Below the pieces are notes generated by a model. It searched no databases. It saw nothing but the letters and a program-made list of their open reading frames with translations, and had not been told where the DNA came from. A program made the position numbers and the translations under genes. Source: Ovis canadensis (Eukaryota > Chordata > Mammalia > Artiodactyla > Bovidae). From it: 64,000 bases of DNA. Location: assembly GCF_042477335.2 (NCBI RefSeq), contig NC_091245.1, positions 29,646,501 to 29,710,500 on the forward strand. The letters are read 5' to 3'. Positions 22,021-32,633 of this stretch are shown here, one piece after another. Each line of letters starts with the position of its first letter. Positions within the stretch are counted from its first letter, which is position 1.

Positions 22021-22098
22021 CGTGAGGTACCCCCTGCACCAAGCCCAGGGACACCACTGTGAGGAAGTGAGGGACCGCCCCCAGGCCTCAGGCCCAGA

Positions 22099-22160
22099 GG
22101 AGGGTTGGGTTGGGGTGGGATGGGGTGGGGTGGGATGGGGTGGAAGGGGTGGGTTGGTGG
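22099..22160 (+). repeat. G-rich minisatellite with G-quadruplex potential
   Basis: A 15-base unit tggggtgggatgggg is repeated exactly at 22,111-22,125 and 22,126-22,140, within a longer run of GGG/GGGG tracts separated by one to three bases. Four or more G3+ tracts with very short loops fit the standard G-quadruplex pattern on the plus strand. Confidence 0.9.
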
Positions 22161-22609
22161 TCACAACCACCAATGGTGATGACAGCACCAACTGTTCTGT
22201 ACTGTGACCGGGAAGATGAGGGGCTCTAGGAGCCCCCCAGGAGGACTCACCTCAGCTGGGCCCCAGGAATGGGTGGCCAGGGATGGCTTCCAGAGAAAAG
22301 TGTCTGGGGGGAGCTGAGAGCACTCTGAATGCTCGCCTTGCCTCCCTGTTAGCACGTACTTCCGCCAGCACTTGCCCTTGTGTGCCAGCTGGTCCAGGTG
22401 CTGTCTGAGGACATGGCCACGCTGGCAAGCCTAAACTCACCACCTTCAGATGGGGGCGAGGGGGCACCGCCTTCACCTTGGCCTCTAGCACCCTGTGTCC
22501 GCCCCCATCGTCTGTTCCCGACATCACTGCTCTAACCACCGCTTTCTGCATCTGTGCTCCTGGCTGCGCTGTCTCACAGACATACCCAGCGAGTCACGAA
22601 GGAGAGCAC

Positions 22610-22905
22610 CCCTGTACTTTTTTACATTCTTTAGTAGCCAGGTTGTGAGAAGTAAAAAGGAACAGATGTAATTACTTTTACTAATATATTTTATTAAACC
22701 CAAGATACCAAAATTATGGTAAACATGGAATCAACAGAAACAAATTATTAACAAGCTAATTTACATTATTATTTTTGTACTAAGTTTTTCAAATCTGGTG
22801 TGTATTTTGCACTTACGGCACACCTCAGTCTGAATTAGCTACATTTCATGTGCTCGATCGGCCTGTGTGATGAGTGGTTCCCATACGGGATAGTACAGCT
22901 CTAGA
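22610..22905. mobile_element. Old hAT-type non-autonomous DNA transposon
   Basis: 'aggaacagatgtaattactt', 'tctggtgtgtattttgcact', 'ggcacacctcagtctgaatt' and the terminal 'gggatagtacagctctaga' match a mammalian hAT-Charlie-class MER element that recurs at 48,765-48,935. Exact family not assigned. Confidence 0.65.
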
Positions 22906-23199
22906 ATGTGGGTTCCTCTAGGGCAGAGACCCTGTACTTTCCACCTCTTTCTTCAGTGCTGAGAGGGGTGTCCTAGGTGGAGGGGCTACACAGACAAAGA
23001 TATGAAAGAACAAAGTATGTTCAGGGACCAGCACGCCATTCTGTGGGGCTGCAAGGTGAAGTAAGTCTACCAGGAAGGTGGGCGATAGGATTGCTTTGTG
23101 TCTGTACCAGATTGAGAAAAGCCTTGAATACTGTGGTAAGGAATTTTGGAGTGTGGTCCTGTGGGCCACTTGTGTCATCGTTTATTTATAAGCAGAGGA

Positions 23200-23690
23200 G
23201 TGTGATATTCAGGTTAAGGGTTTAGAAAGGGCCCTCTGGTAGGCAGCATGGAGGGTCATGTGGATGGGACTAATCAGGAGACAGGGAGGCCAGCTAGAAG
23301 CAGATGTACTGCACAGGCAAGCGATGAGGGAGGGGGATGAGGAGGTGGGCCCAACTGGAGAGGCAGTAAGAAGATGGAATGTCAAGACTTGGGGACCAAC
23401 TGGAGAGGGAGTGGGAAAGCAGGAAGAAGTCCTAAGCTCTTCGCTTGCGGTGTCAGTTGTCTGAGCCAGGATGCGTGAGAGGAAGTGGAGGAGTACCAGG
23501 TTTGTCGAGGACATTATGAGTTCCATCCTGGTACGTGCTGGCTTTGAACTATTAGCAGGACGCCTTGGTGGACAGGAGCAGTTAGGTGGTAAGGGTACCC
23601 TGTGCCAGGGTATACAAGTGATAGTGAGTTTCTGGTCATGTGAGGCATTCAAGCAGAGGCTGGACCAACACGAGCCTGGGATGTTGTAGA
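23200..23690 (+). mobile_element. L2 LINE fragment
   Basis: L2 3' text: 'atcaggagacagggaggcca', 'gatggaatgtcaagacttgg', 'attcaagcagaggctggacc'. Confidence 0.6.
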
Positions 23691-24009
23691 GGGCTTACGT
23701 GCATCCCAGGTGAGCTAGGCCTGGCGGCCTGTCAGCCTAGATGGTGTCTGAGCCTAGGGTTTTGCTGCATTTGTGTGTAGGAGGCACTGTCGGAGCTTGG
23801 GCATATCTACAACTGGGGACCTTTGTAGTCTAAAGGTGGTTTGTGTTTTGGGACCTTGGCCCCACAACTGGAACTAGGGGGGCAGGCAACAGGCATGTTG
23901 GCTGCTGGAGGGGGGACAGAGGTTCCATCCCAACAGACCATGAGGGAAGATAGCCTGAGGTCCAGTTGGACCCATTTCTTAAAGCCAGAGAGTGAGAAGG
24001 ATCCTTGAT

Positions 24010-24100
24010 CTTCAACCATCCTCCTCTCCCCTCCTCGTTTTGATTTTTGGGAAAACTGAGGACTTTGCCCAAGGTCACAGAGCAGGTCATAATACATCAG
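24010..24100 (-). mobile_element. MIR SINE fragment
   Basis: 'gggaaaactgaggactttgc' and 'caaggtcacagagcaggtca' form a reverse MIR core. Confidence 0.65.
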
Positions 24101-24478
24101 GTATGGGTGGGGGTGAGGGTGGCAGGGAGGGTTCATGTTGGATCCTGGTACCATCTCCCTGCATCCCGAGTACCCATAGCATCTTCATCTCCTTGCCTTT
24201 CCTTGGCACAAGAGATGTCCTTTAACACATGTGGTAAGGGATCCTGGTCCCTTTTAATTAGGAGGATACAAAGAGAGAAGTCAGACAGCCGCCCCCACCC
24301 ATGGTTGGGAGAGTAAGTGCTCCCCAAATTACACAGCAGATGCCAGGACTCCGGCAACAAGACCCAGCTTGATAGCTTTGTGGTAACCTCAGCCAGCACA
24401 ATTTTATTTTTATGTTTTAACTCTTGGTGATATATAGACCTCTCACAGGCAGAAGAAATGGCATCCAGAACTTCTCCC

Positions 24479-24500
24479 TTGAAAAAAAATTTTTTTTCAA
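24479..24500. repeat. Perfect 22-bp A8T8 palindrome
   Basis: TTG, eight A, eight T, CAA: an exact self-complementary 22-mer centred between 24,489 and 24,490. The flanking 24,420-24,780 is repeat-poor. Confidence 0.95.
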
Positions 24501-24831
24501 CCTGCGCAACACATACCCAGTTTAATTAACCCTTTTGTAGGAAGGCTTGGTCTGCTTTGGGCTGGGTGAGAAAATTGTTTCTCTCCTGCAAGGCGGGTGT
24601 TGTGCAAATAACTTGAGAAGGAGGCAAAAGATGTGGGGTGGTGTGCTAGCAACTGGTCCTGCTGTAGAAACCAACCACCCTCTGCCCGCGATTAGCCCCT
24701 GATCCTCTTGGGATCTCTGGGTCCCAAATGATAATTCCTTGGACAGTCTGATGGACAATTAATGATGCGTGCCTCCTTTGGGATCTCTTTTTTTGTCTGC
24801 TTTTAAAATTTCAGTCTAAGGTGCCTGTTCT

Positions 24832-25040
24832 GGTGGTGGTGGTTTAGACACTAAGTCGTGTCCGACTCTTGTGACCCCATGGACTATAGCCCTCCAGGTT
24901 TCTCTGTCCATGGGATTTTCCAGGCAAGAATACCAGAGTGGGTTGCCATTTCCTTCTCCAGGGGATCTTCCCAACCCAGGAATTGAACCCCAGTGTCCTG
25001 CACTGCAGGCAGATTCTTTACCAACTGAGCTAGGAGGGAA
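24832..25040 (-). mobile_element. Bov-tA SINE, reverse
   Basis: 'ttagacactaagtcgtgtcc', 'gaccccatggactatagccc', 'ggggatcttcccaacccagg' and the inverted head 'gagctaggagggaa'. Short TSD gcctgttct (24,823-24,831) / gcctgtttt (25,041-25,049). Confidence 0.95.
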
Positions 25041-25679
25041 GCCTGTTTTATAGGAGTCCTTACACTTCATGTCTGCACCCTTTAAATCTCTATTTCCATA
25101 GGCTTGCTATTCAAATCAGGAACTAGAACGTTTTGAATCAAAGCTCACCTCTGACCCCTCCCACTGCCTCATTTCCACATGCTAAAGGTAGGAGGCTACC
25201 TCTGTATCCTTTTCTCTCTGGCCATACCGACTCTGCCTGATGGTTCCTGTATCTGCACCTCTCTCTGGTCTCCCTCACTCAGATTAGTTTTTCAATGCTC
25301 AGCTCTGCTCTGTCACTTCCTGGACTACAAAATTGGAGGGGCGAGTCCCTCCCCCATTGTCTGAGGACTGAAGCTCCAACTGTTATGCCTTCAAGGCATA
25401 GTGCCCCAAGACCTAGTCCCGGCCTCTGTGCAACCACTCCCCAACCCTGGATATGTTCTCCATGCTCCAGTTGTTCAATGTGCAAATGTTTTTTCGAACC
25501 CTTACTATGTGCCAGGAGTTGTGTTGGGCACCCAGAAATTAACTGATGCACAATTCCCAGAAACCAAGTGTGTTTCGAGAGCTCAAGGGTTTGGGGGCTC
25601 TGAGAAGGGGTGCGGAATTGAGAGAGGGACTGGGCTGCAGCCAGCTCTCTTCTTGCTGGTTTCCTGTTTACTATTAACA

Positions 25680-26160
25680 GCTGCCCATCCCGCCTAACAC
25701 ACAAACGCCCAAGTGAACCTTGGTATGTTTTCAGACCAGCAGCTCAATCACAAACATGAAGCAGGCTACTTGAAATTTGCCTTCAGCTGCCTTGAAAATC
25801 TGCAGAGAGACCCCCTTTAATCCCTCCCTTGCTTGCACTCCCCAACTTTCTGCCTTCCTCGCCTCTCCTTGGAGGACATATGGCCCCTTGAAGTTTTTGT
25901 TTGCTTGAAGGGAGGGGAAAAACCCCCAAATACCCAGCTTCAGTGTGGAAGTTTTTTCCATTTTTAAAATATTATTAAGCATCAAGAGACAGAGCAATCT
26001 GCTTGCAGATACTATACGTGCATAATTAATAAAATCTCATTATTTATTTATAGAGACACACGAGGAACTGGAGAATTAGGGCTATCCCCATTATATATGA
26101 AGAGAGGGAGAGAAAGAGTGGGAGAGAGAGGCTAATACTTTTTGAATGTTAGAGCCTTCC
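25680..26160. promoter_or_regulatory. AT-rich, conserved-looking non-coding block upstream of a CpG island
   Basis: Free of recognisable repeats. Contains 'aaatattattaagcatcaag', 'gtgcataattaataaaatct' and 'cattatttatttatagagac', dense in homeodomain/FOX/MEF2-type AT cores. Conservation is inferred from the lack of repeats and from the setting, not shown. Confidence 0.35.
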
Positions 26161-26609
26161 AGAGAAGTGAATCTCTCAGTAGGCAATGAATAAGAGAAGG
26201 TATCTACTCCTCCTCAGAGTGGTGTTCCGAGCTAGGAAACACCAGAGAGCAGAAACCTGGTTCCGCTTAAAGAAGGAACGGGACCAGCTCGGTGCTCTAA
26301 GTGCCCAGGATGCCGGCTTTGGGTACTTGGCAGGAAAGCAGGAGGCACCGTGGAGGGCCTGGCGACAGGGAAAGAGCCAGTCCGGGGATTCTGAAGGAGG
26401 GGGACTTAGGCACAGAATCCCTCCCTGGTAGGTGGGGGTAGCAGTGGGCACGGTCACACCATGGGCACCACGTAAATTGCCCAGACACCGGCTGAGGTGA
26501 GCCCCTGGTTCCGCTGGTCCTTTATAAAGCAGGTAACGGTCACTGAAAGGGGGAGGGGGGGCTTTTCTAAATGCCAACTCTGCCCTTGGATCTCTGCATG
26601 CCAGATGCC

Positions 26610-26660
26610 CGGCCAGGGCCGCCAATATCAATAACCCAACTTATTATGTAACAGCCCCTG
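26610..26660. promoter_or_regulatory. ONECUT-like and PAR-bZIP-like motif cluster
   Basis: Within 'gccaatatcaataaccc' lies an ATCAATA core (ONECUT/CUX type), and 17 bases on is TTATGTAAC, the consensus of PAR-bZIP/NFIL3-type factors. It sits 250 bases upstream of the CpG island. Motif matches alone are weak evidence. Confidence 0.35.
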
Positions 26661-26859
26661 CGGCCAGGCAGGCAGGGGTCAGAGCCTCCCAGGCTTCTTG
26701 AGTTGGGGTGGATCTTCGCTCTCCCTGTTCTCTCTCTCTCTCTCCCCTCTCTCATTTTTTCTTGAGACATGCTTTAAAATAGAAAACAGGCTTGTGCAGT
26801 AACCAACCCCACAGAAAGGGGTAGTTTGGAGGGATGTTTTTCCCCCCCATCTCCCTCAA

Positions 26860-28350
26860 GTGCAAGCAACTCAGGGAGCAGAACACTCAGTCTTCCCGGG
26901 GCGGTGGGCTCCGGCGGGGGGCGGGGAGAAGGGCTAGGGAGGGGGTCGGCTTGAGCAGCAGCCCCCGCAGGGTTACCCGGGCGCGTGCAGGGAAACGTCT
27001 CAGCAATTCCAGCGCCCAAGCGGAGCGCGCGGGGGGGGCGGGGGCGCGCGGCGCGGGGCACCTTGAAACCGCCGGCGGCCGAGCGCTGATTGGCCGAGCC
27101 GCCGCCTCGGCGTTCCAGCCAGGCGCCCCTCCCCCCGCGCCGTCCACCCCGGAAGGAATTTCCTCCTCTGGCGGCCGCTATTGTTGTCCGCCTTCGCTGT
27201 TTGGGTCGGATCGCGTAACCATAGTATCCAAACTGTGTCCGCGCGGGGCCCCAGCCTGGGACCCCTGTGCCCCCAGCCCCTGCAAGCCACCCCCCCCACT
27301 TTTTTTTTTTTTTTGCAGCCTACTTATCATGACTTCATCGGACTCCGGGGAACAGGAGAGGGGGATGGGGCGGGGGGAGCTGGCCCGCTCCTGGCGGCCC
27401 TTACTCCGAGATGTTTTCAATTATAATTTTTTTAAAAAAAGTCTGCTTTGTGGGTTCGGGGGTTTTAAATTCTTCCTACTCCCCCCACTTCCATTAAACC
27501 GTTGGACCAAACTTGAGTGGGATTTTCCCTCCGTTTCCCCTTCACCGTCTTCACCCTGACTTTGCTGCTCACATCTGAGGCTGGGGAGACAGCAGAAGTC
27601 ACCCCCCAAACCCAGCCCCTCAAGCTCGGCCTGTGCCCCGGTCTCTGGGCCTGGGCTTGAGCTGGAGAAGGCGAGGTCGGACCCTGCAGCCCACACCCTC
27701 TACCCCGGGGCGCTTCCTGGCGGGGCTGGGGGACCCGTGGAGGAGGAGGTATGGGGGTGCATGCCTGCCAACCCCTTATCAAAGGGATGCGGGAGTGACG
27801 GGGGAAACAGCTGACAGGTTCTTGGGAAAACAAGCCTCCTCTCCCCTCAGATTCCTCCCTCAGATCTCTGAACACAGAGACATCCTAGTCCGCGCGAGCA
27901 GCCTGAGACCAATACCTGTTCTCTACTCCTGCGAAAAAACAAAAATAGAAGCCTTGTCCTTGCGAAATATTTTGCTGGGAGAGGTGGGGGGTGGGGGGGC
28001 CCTAGCAGTAAGTCCGCACCCGGGCTGTGGGCAGCGCGGGAGCCCCCGGGACTGGGGCTGGCCGCGGGGGGCGGTGTGTGTGCCGGGGGGTGTCAAACAT
28101 TCCCAGAACTCAAGTATTCTCCCGGCGCCCGTTGGGGCGGGGGCAGCAGCTGCGGCGGCCCAAGTTCGGGGCAACACTGCCCCCTAGGGGCCACTGCAGT
28201 AAGTTTGCAGCCGGGGCGGCGAGGGGCCTTAAGGACGGAGTCAATGGTACCTGGGCAGGGGCGACAATAACTCCCCCGGTGACCGGTGACAGGCCTGAAG
28301 AGGGCTTCCAAGCACCCGTTCTAGGGGCGGGGAAGATGCGATGGTGAGGT
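26860..28350. promoter_or_regulatory. Large CpG island; candidate promoter of an unidentified transcript
   Basis: The largest CpG-dense block in the window: cores at 26,890-27,290 and 28,010-28,230, with an AT-richer interval around 27,420-27,500. It contains GC boxes, an inverted CCAAT box ('gctgattggccgag', about 27,086-27,099) and an NF-kB-like GGAATTTCC near 27,156. A long T-tract followed by GCAG at 27,301-27,318 looks like a 3' splice acceptor, and AGGTATGG near 27,748 looks like a donor. A 241-residue plus frame (26,834-27,559) crosses the island but is Gly/Arg/Ser/Pro-rich with no domain I recognise. Transcript direction and identity unknown. Confidence 0.65.
28177..28197 (-). promoter_or_regulatory. 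CTCF-like site in the CpG island
   Basis: 'ctgccccctaggggccactg' matches the reverse complement of the CTCF core (about GCCCCCTRSTGGC) with one or two deviations. It lies at the downstream edge of the island, a usual place for CTCF. Confidence 0.45.
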
Positions 28351-28439
28351 TTTGTGTTTGCTCTAGAATCTAAAACTTTGGCAGACTGGGTGCATCCTAC
28401 TGGCTTCCAGTGGTGGAATGGCCTTTTAATATCAATGAA

Positions 28440-28700
28440 TCTGGTACCCTTTTTGTGCAGTTGAGGAAACTGAGTCCCAGAGAGGGGAGCGATTTGCTCA
28501 GGGACATGGTTTTGCACCCAATCCTTCTGGGGTCCTGTGGCGTTTTTGAATTCACAGTCTTCCTTCATCCCTTAGTGGCTCTTGTAAACCTTGTAGAGAG
28601 GTTTATCAGAGGCAGTATAGGACATTTACAGATGAAAAATCAGTCCTACAGCGGGGTGAGAACTCAAGTCCCCTGTCTTTCAGTCCAGCTCTCTATACTA
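28440..28700 (-). mobile_element. Two MIR SINE fragments
   Basis: 'gttgaggaaactgagtccca' with 'gatttgctcagggacatggt', then 'ggacatttacagatgaaaaa' with 'gcggggtgagaactcaag'. Both in reverse MIR orientation. Confidence 0.65.
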
Positions 28701-29214
28701 TGGGGACTTGGAGGGACTTGAACCATAGACTCAACTAGCTGGCCAGCTCTTCATTTGGGGCGATGGCTGTGGTGCTCAACACCCATTCCTACCAGACCAG
28801 CCTGTAAGTGGCTGCTCCAGGCTGAGGGGCTCCAACAGAAGAGTGTGGGTCTGCTGAAACCTGAGTTGTAGGTTCCTAAACTGTTGCTGTCTCTGGGCCT
28901 CAGTTTCCCCATCTCTAAAATGGGGAGTGGGCAAGCAAGAGGAACAGAAAGGCATCTTGTATCTCCAGTGTTCAGAGCTGCTGTACTGCTTCTCCTTGTC
29001 TTTTGTCTGTCTCACCCTCTCTCCTCGGCTCTCCCTTGCTCCTCAGTTGGGGGTCGGCTGGGCTGGCTTCTTGAGCCCGCCCTTCCTCCCTTCCGGCAGG
29101 GCTTCTGCGGCTGCCCCTCCCCTTCCCTCCCCTCCTGGCTGGCGCAGAGCAGACTGCGGGAGGGAGCAGTGGGCAAGGAGCCAGCAGAGCGTCCAGTCAA
29201 CCCCTTGGGAAAAC

Positions 29215-29218
<4 letters not shown>

Positions 29219-29267
<49 letters not shown>
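29219..29267. repeat. (TG)24 microsatellite
   Basis: About 49 bases of uninterrupted TG, likely polymorphic. The 80-145 residue frames that cross it owe their CVCV/VCVC runs to it. Confidence 0.98.
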
Positions 29268-29268
<1 letters not shown>

Positions 29269-29399
29269 GGGGAGGCATTGTCAGAGGTAGCAGCTCGGCT
29301 CAGCAGGGGCAGAGTCCCTAGAGGTTATTTGTGTCCAAGGTGACTGGTGTCCGAGCTGGCTGCTGGCCTCCTTCCTCTCTCCCTAGAGATTCGAGGAGC

Positions 29400-29755
29400 T
29401 GCACAGGGAGTCGTTTCCACTCCTCCCTCTCTCTTGCCGCCCACGAACAATCAGGCACCAAGTCTGGTCCTTTCTCCCCTTAAATATCTCTCCAGTTGTT
29501 CCCTTCTCCACATCTCTTAGCCACCATCTTAATCTGCCAGCTTGCTGGTATCCAGGGGGCTTGAAACTGGCCCCTCCACCAAGCCTTCTGAACCACAAAG
29601 CACATATTCCCGTGCTGCTTCTGTCTATGCCCTGCGTTTCCCTGCCCTGTGGATCAGCTGCAGGCTGGTGAGACCCTCCATGATCTAGGCCTTTCCACCT
29701 TGACCATCTCATTTTATTTCTCTCAGATGCATCTTTTGTGTCTTAGTGATACATG
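29400..29755 (+). mobile_element. L2 LINE fragment
   Basis: L2-like text: 'ttagccaccatcttaatctg', 'gatctaggcctttccacctt', 'catctcattttatttctctc'. Confidence 0.6.
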
Positions 29756-29760
29756 CGTGT

Positions 29761-29940
29761 GGGCGTCCCTGGTGGCTCAGATGGTAAAGAATCCACCTGC
29801 AATGCGGGAGACCTGGGTTCGATCCCAGGGTTGGGAAGATCCCCTGGAGAAGGGCATGGCAATCTGCTCCAGTACTCTTGCCTGGAGAACCCCCATGGAC
29901 AAAGGAGTCCTTGGGGTCACAAAGAGTCGGATGACACTAC
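29761..29940 (+). mobile_element. Bov-tA SINE
   Basis: 'tccctggtggctcagatggt', 'gggttcgatcccagggttgg', 'ctccagtactcttgcctgga', 'tcacaaagagtcggatgaca'. It sits at the 3' side of the L2 fragment. Confidence 0.95.
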
Positions 29941-30004
29941 ATGTGACCTCCAGAGCCTGCCCTGCTCCTTAGACTTGCACAGGCTGTCACTGTGAGGTCC
30001 TGCC

Positions 30005-30530
30005 AGGGCTTGGAGATACTGAGGTGAACCAGCCTTCCCTGCAGAAAGCATAGTGGTATAATGATGGTTGGCAGAATGATGTCTTAAGAGAACTGTCACC
30101 CAGTCTGGGGGGAAATCAGGGAAGGCTCCCTGAAGGAGGTGATCCTTATGCTGAGTCCCAAGGGAGAAGTAGGAATTAGCCACATAAACAGAGCTAAAGG
30201 GGAGACAGTTCATTCAGGGAGAGGGAATGGCAGGAATAGGCAACAGCATGGGCAAGCGCAAGACATGAGGGAGCATGACCTTTAATGAAACCGAAGATGG
30301 CGTGGCGGAAATGTAAGGGGAGAGGACAGTGGGGAAGAGATGCGACTGGAGAGGGAGTCAGATCCGAGTGGTCCTTGTGTGCTGGCCTGAGGAGCTGTGA
30401 TTGTCACATCCAGTCCCTAGGGAGCCTGGAGAGGTTGCTGAGCCCTGGGCTGGACAGCAAGGAGCTCGCAGACTAAGGCAGATAAAGAATAAACCGGGTC
30501 AGAGCAGAATGAAGAGATCCCAGTGAGGAC
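30005..30530 (+). mobile_element. L2 LINE 3' fragment
   Basis: 'ggaaggctccctgaaggagg', 'gggagacagttcattcaggg', 'ggaatggcaggaataggcaa', 'gatcccagtgaggacgttct' follow the L2 3' region. Diverged and non-coding. Confidence 0.7.
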
Positions 30531-30539
30531 GTTCTAAAA

Positions 30540-31070
30540 TACACACCTGTTAATTCCTGCTCTCAACATCTTCCTTGGCTCCTTGCGGTCCTGAGGGGCA
30601 AGCCCTCTGCTTTGCATGGCATTCAAGGCCCTTGCTGGCCTCTGCAACTCACCACAGCAGAACCCTCATACTCCCATTACTCCCGCCAATTGAGTTATCT
30701 GCATTTCCCCCGATACGCTGAGTTCCCACCAACCGTCAGAGCAGTACCCACACCATTTGCTCTGCCTGGAATCCTACTGTCGTTCACCTGTTAATTTTTT
30801 TTTTTTTTTTGACTGCGCAGCATTTGGGATTCTAGTTCCCTGATCAGGTATCGAACCTGTGTCCCCTGCAGTGGAAATGCAGTCTTAACCACTACCACCA
30901 GGGAAGTCCAACTGTTAACTGTTTCAAGATGCCTCTCAGGCATTACTCCCTCTGGGAAGCCCTCTTTTATCCCCAAAGCTGACCTGGGTTCCTCCTTTCA
31001 AACTCCATTGTTCCTTGTGCTTGCTTTTGTCACAGCATCTGTCTCAGTATAGTTTAATAATCCTTAAGAG
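30540..31070 (+). mobile_element. L2 LINE fragment split by a CHR SINE
   Basis: 'ggcattcaaggcccttgctg', 'ctctgcctggaatcctactg' before the SINE and 'ggcattactccctctgggaa' after it are collinear L2 text. Confidence 0.75.
30797..30909 (-). mobile_element. CHR/SINE2-type SINE, reverse, nested in L2
   Basis: T-run, then 'gactgcgcagcatttgggat', 'tcgaacctgtgtcccctgca', 'taccaccagggaagtcca'. Short TSD acctgttaa / aactgttaa at 30,786 and 30,910. Confidence 0.93.
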
Positions 31071-31072
31071 AG

Positions 31073-31176
31073 AGACTTCGCCGGTGGCCCAGTGGTTAAG
31101 ACGCCACACTTCCAATGCAGGTTCAATCTTTGGTTGAGGAACTAAGATCCTATATGCAGCCAAAAAAAAAAAAAAT
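31073..31176 (+). mobile_element. CHR/SINE2-type SINE
   Basis: 'gccggtggcccagtggttaa', 'ttggttgaggaactaagatc', and a pure A-tail of about 13 bases after 'gcagcc'. Confidence 0.92.
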
Positions 31177-31184
31177 CCATAGGA

Positions 31185-31400
31185 GGCTGTGTGTATGGGT
31201 CCTCAGTCATGTCCAACTCTTTGCAACCCCCTGGACTGCAGCACGCCAGGCTCCTCTGTTCATGGGGATTCTCCAGGCAAGAATACTGGAGTGTGTTGCC
31301 ATTTCCTCCTCCAGGGGATCTTCCCAACTCAGGGATGGAACCTGCATCTCCTGCATTGGCAGGTGGATTTTTTACCACTAAGCTGCCTGGAAAGCCCCAG
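31185..31400 (-). mobile_element. Bov-tA SINE, reverse
   Basis: 'gtcctcagtcatgtccaact', 'gcacgccaggctcctctgtt', 'gggatcttcccaactcaggg', inverted head 'aagctgcctggaaagcccc'. It abuts the CHR just upstream; the two may share an A-rich target. Confidence 0.95.
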
Positions 31401-31529
31401 TAGGAAGCTAGCAGCCTCCAGTTTTGGTTTTCCCTGAGTCTCCAGGCCATATGTACACAGGGCACAGAGTAGATGCTCATTTAAGTTTTTGTAATTGAAA
31501 ACTGGATATAGGCTACTTGTGAAGAACAG

Positions 31530-31665
31530 TTAACTGCTTGCCTGCTGTGTGCCAGGCACTGTGCTGGCCACTTGTCATATTACTTTTACCCCTATAAGGT
31601 TGACATTACCTCATTTTGTACATGGGAAACTCTGACTCAGGGAGGGGAAATGACTATCAAACTGA
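31530..31665 (-). mobile_element. MIR SINE
   Basis: 'ctgctgtgtgccaggcactg', 'acctcattttgtacatggga' and 'actctgactcagggagggga': reverse MIR. Confidence 0.75.
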
Positions 31666-32124
31666 TGAAGGCATTTGTCAAAACTCAGTGAATTTTTTGA
31701 AGTTGAGATCTTTATGTGTAAGTTATACATCAATTTTTAAAAATAGAAAAGACTGGAAAGCTACTAGAGCATATACTCCTTATGTCTGAATAGACTGAAA
31801 GGAGCTGAGGGAAGGTACTCAAGGTGGGCGTGGAAGGCCATGGTACGTCAATGCTAGAAGCTTGGTCTGATGTGGAGCCAGCATCAGTAGGGCAATAATG
31901 ATGGATGAGACTCCTAGGTGAGCAGAGTCCAATTGTGGAGAGCTTCAAACACCTGGATAGAGCTGGACTCAGTGTACGGGCATTGCAAGCCATTGGCTTC
32001 TAGAGAGTGCTAAGTGAGCTTCTCTTGGAGGGATGAATCCATTCTTGGGGGAAGAGGGTGAGGGGTGTTTGTTGCTGGCTCATGTGAGGCTGGATTTGGA
32101 GGGGCCAGAGCTGGGGGACTTAAG

Positions 32125-32207
32125 AGATATGGGTTTGATTCCTGAGTCAGGAGGAGGGCATGGCAACTCACTCCAGTATTCTTGACTGGAGAATCCCATG
32201 GACAGAG
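32125..32207 (+). mobile_element. Bov-tA fragment (central part)
   Basis: 'atgggtttgattcctgagtc', 'gcaactcactccagtattct', 'gactggagaatcccatggac'. Both ends are missing. Confidence 0.85.
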
Positions 32208-32345
32208 TGATCTCTCTAAGCCTTGGTTTTCTCATCTGAAAAAAGTGGTGCTATTAATAGTACCTACCTCATAGAATATTCCAAAGATGAAATGAGATGA
32301 TACATACACAGTTCTGAATACCAGGCCTGGCTTACATGTGTAGGA
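32207..32345 (+). mobile_element. MIR SINE
   Basis: 'ccttggttttctcatctgaa', 'agtacctacctcatagaata', 'gatgaaatgagatgatacat'. Confidence 0.8.
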
Positions 32346-32633
32346 TTTTTCCCTTCTTACCACTCACCTATTTTTAGTCCCCTCTCCCATCTCTTCTTTC
32401 CATGAGGACCCATGTATCTTTGTAAACTTTGTAGAGGTGTCTTGGGTGCTAGAGATCTCGTTATGTATTTTACATTTTCCCCCCTGCTCCCGCACCACCA
32501 CACAAACTCAGAACTACATGTTTGAAGGCCTCTTTGTTTCTTCTTCTTACGCTATGGATTTCTGAGCGCAATCCACCCCATTTTGCTCATTTATTTCCCC
32601 AGTGATGGACACATACACTGCCTTGAATTTCTT

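Noticed and set aside
26834-27559. 241-residue plus-strand open frame across the CpG island
   Set aside because: Residues are dominated by Gly, Arg, Ser, Pro and Ala with a poly-Phe run from the T-tract. There is no domain, and frames on the other strand are equally open. GC-rich islands give such frames by chance.
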